DNA of 13,825 nucleotides from Tieghemiomyces parasiticus. Lineage: Eukaryota; Kickxellomycota; Dimargaritomycetes; Dimargaritales; Dimargaritaceae. Shown here one piece after another: positions 7,085 through 13,825 of this stretch. The notes beneath the pieces are model-generated. The model ran no database searches, was not told where the DNA came from, and saw only the letters and a list, made by a program, of their open reading frames with translations. A program made the position numbers and the translations under genes. Location: NCBI GenBank assembly GCA_027575765.1, contig JANBPT010001127.1, forward strand, positions 1 to 13,825, given 5' to 3'. The number at the start of each line of letters is the position of its first letter. Position 1 is the first letter of the stretch.

Positions 7085-10000
7085 ATGGTGACCCTACCGG
7101 CGCCCTCCCGCCCGGCCTCATGGGCCGACGGCGGAACCGCCCTGACCGACTCGTCGCCGTCGACCTACCGTTTCGACAAGGTCAACCTCTCGGGCCAGCC
7201 CGTTGACCGCGGCCAGCTCCTACTGGAGATGGCCATCGAGGTGACCATTTTGGCTGGCGAGACCCAGGTGCCCCTCCTGCCCCAGGTGAGCGTTAACGAT
7301 ATCGTCTCGCAGAGTATCGAGGTGCTGTCCGTCCCTTTGCCCCCGCCACCGCCGGCGCTGCCTCCCCCGTCAACTACAAAGCCCGCGGACCCTGTCGCCG
7401 CCCACGAGCCCGTGGCACGACCCACCAGTTCCGCCGCCGCCACCACCACCGCGACACTCAGCTATGACGCCGTCCGTCCGCGTCTGCGTAGCTTATCTAC
7501 CGCCCCCACCCAGGGACCGCGGCCTCCGGCCTTGCCCCGTTCGACCACTAGCCTCCTACACCCACCCTTACCGTCGGTCTCCCCCTTCAGACCCATCTCG
7601 ACCTCACCGACGCTCCAGCGCCCCGCCTTATCCATCATGGAGACGCTAGCCCCGAAGTCACTGGACACCTTTGATGCGGACCCACCGGCCGTGAGTAGCA
7701 CCACTTCGACCGGTTCCGTCCCGCGGACCCCCACGGGCGACCGCCGCCGCGGGTCGACTGTCGGTGGGATGGCCGGGACTGCCACTGCCCGTCGCGCCTG
7801 CAATTGCGACCACAGCGGGGGCCGCCGGCGACCCATCCCAGATGCCTTTCTCTCCCTGCGTCGCAACGTCGGGACCCGATCGCCTATGGTGGGTGCCGGT
7901 CGGGCTACTCCTAGTGATGACAAGCCCACCCACCATCAACATGGCGACGACTGCCCGCTACGCGATCTACCCGAGGAAGAGGCCAGCCTCGCTATGGAAT
8001 CCCCGCCCGCTGATAGCCTTCGGCGTGCCGTCACTGCCTATCTTACCCTCGACGAGGAGACTCAGACATTATGTCTCTATGCGGTCGACGAGGGCCGCTA
8101 CCGCGCTGTCGTTCGCACCACTATCCCGGTCCGTCACTTCGGCAATTGGCTCGGTACCGACGATTTACCCATGGCCTCCGCGTCCCTGCGTAACCTCCCA
8201 GCCCTGGCCGCCGGGACCGGCCATACCTTGACTCTGCTTCTACCCCACAGCCCCAACACCGAGTCTCTGGACTTTTGGCTCGATCCAGGATACACCCAGC
8301 GACAGATGCTGATCCCGCCAGCTCTCGCGGCCGCCGGGTCCGCCCCCGCGGCGATGGGGGTTCGGTTCGAGTTTGAGCCCACCGCGCACCTCGACTTTGG
8401 CTGGGCCCCGCAGTCCCGCTTGGCCGAGTGCATCCGCTTCCATAGCCAGGTCGCAGACCCTCTGCCCAGTACTGAGCCATTCCCTGGGTCATCAGCCGGA
8501 CGGGCCTCCCTGGTCACCACTCCGACGCCCGTAACCTCTGCGTCCGGTGGGTATGGCCCGCAAGGTTCCGGCGAACCGCCGGGTACGGTTCGGATGTCGT
8601 CACCCGACACCGTTCAATTACTGCGCTCTACTCAACCCGACCAGCCCACCGCCCTGACCTACACTTCCACCGCGGAACAGAGCGCCATCTTGAGCGTCGC
8701 GCCCCATCGTTGGCGGTTCACTGCGATGGTCTTTCTGGACTACACGGCGGTGGCGGTCGATTCCGATGATTCTCCGGCCTCACGCCTGTCAACTGGTACC
8801 CACTGGGAAATCCCCTGTCGATTCGTGGCCCAGGATATGGACCAAGTCAAGTTGATCGAGGTGGAAGCCCAGCATTCCCGTGTCCATTGGCAGTTGAGCT
8901 ACAGTACCCCAACCGCACCGACCGTGTCCCCATCGGCGGTGGGCCACATCTTCCGTAGCCCGCAGGTCAACGAGTCTACGTCAACCAGGCTCGACGCCCC
9001 CATCGAAGCTGAGCTGCGGCTATGGGTAGACCCGCCGCCCGGGACGGGCGGTCCGGGTACCACCGTGACAACCACGCCTAAACGGATTTCCCTGATTTTG
9101 GTTTTCGAGGGGGTGTATTCCAACGATCTGTCCCTCGCCCCGTCGCCAGCTGGTCCGACTGCGGCCGTTTCCTCCGCCACCAGCGCCGCTCCGGCCACCA
9201 AACCACAATTCCATGTCCCGCGACTCACTCTGACTGACGTGGCAAGCCAGATCGGCTGCCTCGCGGTAAGTGTTGAGTCTCCTCTCTTGATCATCCACGA
9301 GCTCGAGAAAAAAGGACTATACTACCTCAATACCCAGGACATGTCACAATCTGGATCCGACGCCAGCGACGACGAGGACGATGCCAGCTGGGCGTCAGAC
9401 GCGAGTGCGGAGCTCAGCATTAGCGAGGTGGGCTCCACCCGGTCGCAGACCGGCCTGCGATTGTCGAATCGGACACCACTGAAAACCGACCCAGAAGACC
9501 CGGCGGACTGGGATTTTGGCGGCCGCGTCGACCCACACCGCCGGCGGACCATGTTTCGTCAACTCGACCACGTGCGCCGAATCAGTCTGGGGCCCCGAGC
9601 CCTGCTAGCAGCAGGTGCTGGCCGGGCCTCCGTAGCCGTGGGGGGCGGCAGTCTGCTACGTCGTCTCACCTCCGCCCCGTCCGCCGCCATTCACCCACCG
9701 CCTGCCGTCGCTAACGACAACGACGACGATACTCAGCTCACCCCCACTAAGCCCGGACCCGGTGGGGATGGCGGGACTGGCACGATGGGCAGTGACGAGA
9801 CACCGGTCGACGCCGGCGGTGAGGTTGACTGGTCTATTTTTTCCTCCCCTCGAGTCGCTCTGGGTCGGACGATGACTGACGAGGCGTTACCCCTCGCCCG
9901 CCGCGCCAACCTCTTTGGCCAGCTGGCGCCAGCCTTAGCGCTGCCCCTTGAGAATGGTGACGACGGTCTCGCCCGTGAGACACTGCAGGAGGCGGCAGCG

Positions 10001-12202
10001 TTTCGTCCGGCGGCCGCGGTGATCCAGGACCTCCCGGAGCCGCCGCTTATAGACCGGCCTCCACGCGAGGCCGACTTGACGCTCGCCACCCCAGACCGTC
10101 CGGTGGTGTACCGCGACTACGGATTTTCCGAATCGGACTATGCACTCGCTCTCCAAATCAACCTTCGCCCGCGTACCCAGGCCCCGCTCTTCACGGCCAA
10201 CACAGTGACCGCCCGACTAACTGTCGCCCCGCCTCGCCGTGAGGACCCCGCCTCCCTGATCCGCCGACACCGTGCCACCCCACGGCGGACCCCGCTTTCC
10301 TCCCTCGTCCCCACGGCCGCCAACCCCGCCACCGGTGAGCCGCATCGGTTGGTCATGGACCTAACGATCCAGCTCAGCGTCGACCGGGATCGCATACTCC
10401 ACGTGCTGCCCTCCAGCACGACGGTCGCCGCCCGGACGGGTGCCGCCCCTACTTGCTCGCACGCCGGCGGCGCTTCCCATGAAACAGCACGGTGGGCCAC
10501 TGGGTCTCCTACCCCGTCCCAGCCGTCGTACCTCACCTCTTCGCCACATGCCCGTCGTAATTTCGAATCGCAGTGGGGCACAGGCACAGGGGCACCCGGT
10601 CCGACGGGGTCCTTCTTCGAGGAGACCACGCCTTTGTCCACCCCACGTCCGTCGGACGTGTCCCGTGATGCGTGCCTGCGTCTACGATTCCCTCACCTGG
10701 ACCTCGATGGTGTGGGCTGGTGGGTCGTTAAGGTAGCCGGCCGCCGGGTCCCAGCCTACGTTATGCCCCACCGTGAACTCTGGGTGTCTCTTCGCGATTA
10801 CCTCACGGCCCTCGCGCCAACTTCGGGTCTAGCTACGGGGTCAAACGACGGGTCCATCCTGTCTCTTACCCACCCGGCGGCTCACTTTGATTCCCCGCGG
10901 GATGCCACCCGCCCAAGTTATGGTGGTGACGATTTGACGGTCACGGTGGAGGTCAAACTGACCACCGCGTTCCAATTTAGCGACGCCCCGTCCACTACCC
11001 AATCGGCATCCCATCGGACCCCGGCCTCAAGTGCCCGCACCCGTCGCACGCCCGACCATCCGCCGGCTTACACCGTCCCTTTGCCTATATTCGACATGCC
11101 CGTCGAACACCTAACGGCCGAAGTATCTCTACCCTCTCCGGTGGCCGACCGCTATACCATCGAGACCGCCCTGTATGAGTTGTCACCGCTGGACGGTGCC
11201 GACTACGACCGGCGGCCGATGCCCCGGTCGCCCTTCACATCCCGGCACTACGAGACCACGATGCTGGAACCCGGGGATGCCATGTGGCTGCAGATTTACC
11301 GAGTTCTGGAAGAGCCGAAGGCCGCCGGCGACGTTGGAACCCTACCGTTGACGGCTACCACACCCCTCCGGGGGATGGCGGGCGCCTTGGACCTTGGTTC
11401 GCCCACTAAGCCTCCCGCGGCCGCGCTCGTGGATAAGAACGTGGGTACCGACCGGTGCGCTATGGTCGACCGCTGTACCACCGCCGAACTGGACCCACCT
11501 CCACCCCCACGGGTCCGCCCGGATACTTCGTCGGTGGCCTGCCAAGCCAACGAAGCCGATGATCAGGCCGCCCGTCTCCTGGTGGTCGCCCAGGAGGCGG
11601 TCGTCGCCCTCGACAAGTCGCACGCCGAAAGGGTCATGGCCCTGCAAGTTCAAGTGCGGCGGACCCGCCGGACGACCTGCGCCATCCTCCTCACCCCCTT
11701 CATCCTCGGGGCGCTGAGCCTGGGGGGCCTGGCCGTCTACCTCCACCTGGCCAATGACCCTCAGCTCCCGCGACCCCTCCTGGACCAAGTATTAATACCC
11801 GCCGCCAATTGGGTGTACGATCAGCGTGGCGAACTATCACCACCACCCATCTTCACCACCAACACCCCGGAGGAGGAGGGGTCCGTTGATGAAGCCAAGT
11901 ACCGGGCTTGGGCCGAGCGTCACTACGTGTGTCCGGCGGAGGTACCTGAACCGGAGGTTAGTCCCCCTACCGAGGCGTCCGTCATCATGACGGTGGCAAG
12001 TACCACCACTGTACCCGCAGAAAGAGTGGTCCCCCCCGAGACAGCGAAAGGACCGGAGCAGTCCGATCCAGAACCCGAAGTCAACGAAATGACCAACGAT
12101 GAGGAGAACCCACTCGAACAGGTACTCACGGCTGTATACGGGTTATGGCAGCGCTACTACGAGCGTCTGCATCTGTTACTGGATCCCCAGCGTCCAATGT
12201 AG
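7085..12202 (+). CDS. Large uncharacterised single-span membrane protein (1705 aa)
   Basis: I do not recognise this protein. One uninterrupted 5118-nt frame runs from ATG 7085 to TAG 12202 with strong, uniform G/C-ending codons, so it is clearly coding. Residues 27-83 form an apparently folded N-terminal block, followed by a polyproline run (84-95) and a long Pro/Ser/Thr/Arg-rich linker. Strand-rich blocks occur at about 312-458 (RRAVTAYLTLDEETQTLCLY onward), 541-686 (HRWRFTAMVFLDY onward), 713-753, 1007-1100, 1195-1244 (LRLRFPHLDLDGVGWWVV) and 1282-1410. They are separated by low-complexity spacers and an acidic Ser/Asp/Glu patch (about 753-795). A short coiled coil (about 1492-1528) ends in RRTRR, then one hydrophobic span TCAILLTPFILGALSLGG to LAVYLHLA (about 1531-1555), then an acidic tail ending in the amphipathic YGLWQRYYERLHLLLD. 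There is no N-terminal signal peptide. The basic residues before the span suggest a cytosolic N-terminal body and a lumenal or external tail. Confidence 0.9.
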   Translation: MVTLPAPSRPASWADGGTALTDSSPSTYRFDKVNLSGQPVDRGQLLLEMAIEVTILAGETQVPLLPQVSVNDIVSQSIEVLSVPLPPPPPALPPPSTTKPADPVAAHEPVARPTSSAAATTTATLSYDAVRPRLRSLSTAPTQGPRPPALPRSTTSLLHPPLPSVSPFRPISTSPTLQRPALSIMETLAPKSLDTFDADPPAVSSTTSTGSVPRTPTGDRRRGSTVGGMAGTATARRACNCDHSGGRRRPIPDAFLSLRRNVGTRSPMVGAGRATPSDDKPTHHQHGDDCPLRDLPEEEASLAMESPPADSLRRAVTAYLTLDEETQTLCLYAVDEGRYRAVVRTTIPVRHFGNWLGTDDLPMASASLRNLPALAAGTGHTLTLLLPHSPNTESLDFWLDPGYTQRQMLIPPALAAAGSAPAAMGVRFEFEPTAHLDFGWAPQSRLAECIRFHSQVADPLPSTEPFPGSSAGRASLVTTPTPVTSASGGYGPQGSGEPPGTVRMSSPDTVQLLRSTQPDQPTALTYTSTAEQSAILSVAPHRWRFTAMVFLDYTAVAVDSDDSPASRLSTGTHWEIPCRFVAQDMDQVKLIEVEAQHSRVHWQLSYSTPTAPTVSPSAVGHIFRSPQVNESTSTRLDAPIEAELRLWVDPPPGTGGPGTTVTTTPKRISLILVFEGVYSNDLSLAPSPAGPTAAVSSATSAAPATKPQFHVPRLTLTDVASQIGCLAVSVESPLLIIHELEKKGLYYLNTQDMSQSGSDASDDEDDASWASDASAELSISEVGSTRSQTGLRLSNRTPLKTDPEDPADWDFGGRVDPHRRRTMFRQLDHVRRISLGPRALLAAGAGRASVAVGGGSLLRRLTSAPSAAIHPPPAVANDNDDDTQLTPTKPGPGGDGGTGTMGSDETPVDAGGEVDWSIFSSPRVALGRTMTDEALPLARRANLFGQLAPALALPLENGDDGLARETLQEAAAFRPAAAVIQDLPEPPLIDRPPREADLTLATPDRPVVYRDYGFSESDYALALQINLRPRTQAPLFTANTVTARLTVAPPRREDPASLIRRHRATPRRTPLSSLVPTAANPATGEPHRLVMDLTIQLSVDRDRILHVLPSSTTVAARTGAAPTCSHAGGASHETARWATGSPTPSQPSYLTSSPHARRNFESQWGTGTGAPGPTGSFFEETTPLSTPRPSDVSRDACLRLRFPHLDLDGVGWWVVKVAGRRVPAYVMPHRELWVSLRDYLTALAPTSGLATGSNDGSILSLTHPAAHFDSPRDATRPSYGGDDLTVTVEVKLTTAFQFSDAPSTTQSASHRTPASSARTRRTPDHPPAYTVPLPIFDMPVEHLTAEVSLPSPVADRYTIETALYELSPLDGADYDRRPMPRSPFTSRHYETTMLEPGDAMWLQIYRVLEEPKAAGDVGTLPLTATTPLRGMAGALDLGSPTKPPAAALVDKNVGTDRCAMVDRCTTAELDPPPPPRVRPDTSSVACQANEADDQAARLLVVAQEAVVALDKSHAERVMALQVQVRRTRRTTCAILLTPFILGALSLGGLAVYLHLANDPQLPRPLLDQVLIPAANWVYDQRGELSPPPIFTTNTPEEEGSVDEAKYRAWAERHYVCPAEVPEPEVSPPTEASVIMTVASTTTVPAERVVPPETAKGPEQSDPEPEVNEMTNDEENPLEQVLTAVYGLWQRYYERLHLLLDPQRPM
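9266..9337 (+). other. Possible frame-neutral 72-nt intron inside the large gene
   Basis: The segment begins GTAAGT and ends CCCAG, is exactly 24 codons long and is in phase 0, so the protein frame is open with or without its removal. Its translated form (from VSVESPLLIIHELEKK to GLYYLNTQ) looks plausible as protein. It is shorter than the four introns of the golgin gene (124-148 nt). It is listed as an ambiguity in the gene model, not as a confirmed intron. Confidence 0.22.
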
Positions 12203-12221
12203 TCAACTCTAGATGCTGTAT

Positions 12222-12258
12222 CTTTTTTTCATTTATTTATATATCTATATATATATAA
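12222..12258 (+). terminator. AT-rich 3'-end region of the large gene
   Basis: Starting 20 bp after the stop codon there is a T-run followed by CATTTATTTATATATC and a (TA)n run. TATATA-type efficiency elements followed by A-rich positioning elements are usual at fungal 3' ends. No exact AATAAA is present. Confidence 0.4.
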
Positions 12259-12604
12259 CGTAAAGATTTTTAGTTGTTTTTTTGGCACTGTACTTTTGCA
12301 ACTCAAAAGGTTAAAACCTTATGCAGGTTGACGCCCAGTGGTTATGATTCCCTTGATCTTAACAATTTCGGCCAGTTGCCGCTTCTAGGTGACTATGCTT
12401 TGAAACGTAGCTCGTTTAAATATTGTGAATTATCAATGCCACGCAGTAAGCCGCTTTTTCGCCGAGACGGAATTTTGCTGAAGGAGAAAGATTTCTTTGG
12501 GATTTGTCGTAAGGTAAAACTACTACCCTAGAGGAAACTAGAGGCTAGTAGCCAATCGTACTTTAGACTTCTGAACGCATTGAAGAGTGGTATCGAAAAC
12601 TTGG

Positions 12605-12660
12605 GGGTGATCTAAGCAATCGTTTATTGAGTATCGTCACCCGGGGGGTCTTTTATTTTT
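12605..12660 (+). other. Hairpin followed by a T-rich run
   Basis: GGGTGA (12605-12610) pairs perfectly with TCACCC (12637-12642), and inside it CAAT (12617-12620) pairs with ATTG (12626-12629) around a five-base loop. A G-run and then TTTTATTTTT (12651-12660) follow. This shape could be the 3' end of a small RNA, but no promoter boxes or known RNA family are evident. Confidence 0.25.
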
Positions 12661-13500
12661 GAAGGATATCCTGCATCTTTCGTAATGGCTACGGCTTGGG
12701 TTAGAAGGGAACCCCCCCCCCAAGGACGATAGTGCGAGGTGGGGCTAGCGCCCAGGCAGAATAGGAAGGCAGCTACCAAGCTACCGCATTAACTATGAGG
12801 AAGAATGCCAATGGAGACTAAACCCTAAAAGGAGAGAGACGGTGGCGTCTGTCAAAGAAAGGACGCCGCCCAGCAGAACAGGAGGGTTGGGGTCGTTAGA
12901 ACAGGGCAATGAGTATAAGGGATAACGCATAATAGGTAGAAAAATAGTCGAAAAGGCTGCAACCGATCGGATCAGTAGATTAGGGCGCGACGGGGAGGAT
13001 ATCATGGCGATACGTGGACATTAGCCAAGGCATCCCAAGGCACGATGATAAGGTGTATATTATACAGACTCCACCATTAAGACAGTGCCTTTAGACTATT
13101 GAAGTTTATATGTGCGGTTCGCCTGATACTCTCCCTATACGAATTTATACTCAATTATGGTGACACGAGTGTTGTTAGGCTGCCTAATGTGTAATGAATC
13201 GCATCAGTTGAGGCCGACATGGCCAAACGATGGGTTATACCATTGGTGTCCAAGATGAGCGCGAACGAGCAGTGGCTCAGTTCACCCACATGTGGATATT
13301 TTTCCGTAAAGGACCAACATTTACTTGATTATTAGATGTAGAAGCTTGTACATGTTGCATTGAAGTATAATGAATGACGGTGAATTGGTAAGCCCATATT
13401 TACAGGTACGATGAAGGCAGAGGAGATTGTAGGGCGGCTAAAATGTAACCTTGACGGTGTCCAAGGAAATAGTATACCGGAAAGGACGAGGTGAGGGAAT

Positions 13501-13548
13501 GGTAAGGTAAGGTGAGAGAGAGAGAGGAGGAGGAGGAGGAGGAAGGAT
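13501..13548. repeat. Compound purine microsatellite: GGTAA, GA and AGG units
   Basis: The tract starts with GGTAA repeated about 2.5 times (13501-13513), continues with about 6.5 GA units (13514-13526) and then six AGG units (13525-13542), followed by AAGGA. It is nearly pure purine on the plus strand after 13513. Confidence 0.85.
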
Positions 13549-13611
13549 CACCAGTTGCATTTCTAGCGGTGACACAGTATGTTTGTCATGTAAATGTGAA
13601 ACGGGAGGATA

Positions 13612-13638
13612 ATATATATAAAAAGAAGAAGAAGAAAG
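13612..13638. repeat. AT dinucleotide run followed by AAG trinucleotide repeat
   Basis: A short (AT)n run (13612-13620) leads into an A-run and four AAG units (13623-13634). A further short AAT repeat occurs at 13711-13720. These are ordinary intergenic simple repeats. Confidence 0.75.
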
Positions 13639-13735
13639 TAGAGCATCTCCCTGGAGTGATTGATGACAGCAGAGTGGAGCGTATCTTGCCTCCATGCAAT
13701 TGTTGTGAAAAATAATAATACTGGATGACATGCTT

Positions 13736-13825
13736 CTAAAACGGAGGTGGACGCAGTAGGGCCTCTTCACACCCGTCCTGATAACAATTCATGCATTCGT
13801 TCGAAGGTTTTTGGCACCCGCAGGC
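13736..13825 (-). CDS. Possible C-terminus of a Cys-rich protein cut by the right edge
   Basis: Reading the minus strand from the window end, the frame beginning at 13825 is open for 29 codons to a TAG at 13738-13736. The peptide has five cysteines in its first 19 residues, in the order CGC, then CMNC, then DGC, and ends in ALLRPPPF. Such spacing could belong to a metal-binding or disulphide-rich domain, but I cannot assign a family. The fragment is short, so a chance open frame is a real alternative. Confidence 0.25.
   Translation of the reverse strand, partial: ACGCQKPSNECMNCYQDGCEEALLRPPPF

Larger units (their letters stand above)
12259..13735. other. Gene-poor, lower-GC region with simple repeats
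   Basis: Base composition drops compared with the genes to the left, and no reading frame has the local coding signature. Frames of 70-110 codons here either start at TTG/GTG or come from the simple repeats. Contents noted are an AAGGTT-AA-AACCTT inverted repeat near 12308-12321, a hairpin followed by a T-rich run (12605-12660), ten C at 12712-12721, short palindromes AGGATATCCT (12663-12672) and CCGATCGG (12963-12970), and microsatellites at 13501-13548 and 13612-13638. I saw no tRNA, rRNA or transposon ends. Confidence 0.5.

Noticed and set aside
7462..8610. Several overlapping frames on both strands within the large gene
   Set aside because: They are shadows of high-GC coding sequence, rich in Arg, Pro and Gly, with no independent support.
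12274..12531. 85-codon plus-strand frame after the large gene
   Set aside because: It begins at TTG inside an AT-rich 3' region, has no recognisable protein features, and its composition is unlike the coding genes.
12712..12721. Run of ten C
   Set aside because: This is a simple homopolymer, possibly with uncertain length from sequencing, and no function is implied.
13438..13770. 110-codon minus-strand frame near the right end
   Set aside because: It starts with GTG and is largely translated microsatellite (poly-Pro, poly-Ser). It also overlaps the better-supported edge frame.
1..13825. Bacterial-type systems (CRISPR, toxin-antitoxin, phage, insertion sequences)
   Set aside because: Spliceosomal introns and eukaryote-specific genes show this is nuclear fungal-type DNA, and no spaced repeats or transposase frames are present.

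Overview
The window looks like a stretch of a GC-rich fungal nuclear genome. The evidence is spliceosomal introns with GTAAGT-type donors and CTGAC/CTAAC branch sites, and two conserved eukaryotic trafficking/signalling genes in compact order. There is nothing bacterial: no operons, ribosome binding sites, CRISPR arrays or insertion sequences. The coding style (C/G-ending codons, Pro/Thr/Ala/Ser-rich low-complexity insertions) would fit an early-diverging zygomycete-type fungus or another GC-rich lineage, but the sequence alone does not settle the taxon.

Layout from left to right. Positions 2-166 hold a probable 3' end of a plus-strand gene cut by the window edge. Positions 167-1851 are mostly non-coding, with one weak candidate small membrane protein on the minus strand (595-1001). 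Positions 1852-3234 (minus) are a complete intronless NPR2 gene, a subunit of the Npr2-Npr3-Iml1 (SEACIT/GATOR1) complex that restrains TORC1. A 400-bp divergent promoter (3235-3634) separates it from a five-exon plus-strand golgin of the Rud3/GMAP-210 type (3635-6132), which ends in a GRAB (GRIP-related Arf-binding) domain. A 950-bp intergenic region follows. Positions 7085-12202 are one uninterrupted 1705-codon reading frame for a large protein I do not recognise: proline/threonine-rich linkers alternate with strand-rich blocks, followed by a short coiled coil, a single membrane span and an acidic C-terminal tail. The last 1.6 kb is less GC-rich, carries simple repeats and a hairpin, and has no convincing gene except a possible Cys-rich C-terminus (13736-13825, minus) running in from the right edge.

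NPR2 (vacuole/lysosome nutrient signalling) and the Rud3 golgin (Arf1-dependent Golgi tethering) share a divergent promoter containing a near-perfect 18-bp dyad with a CRE-like core. Whether they are co-regulated is inference. I found no new defence or mobile system. The most distinctive item is the large single-span orphan protein, together with a frame-neutral 72-nt GTAAGT...CAG segment inside it.
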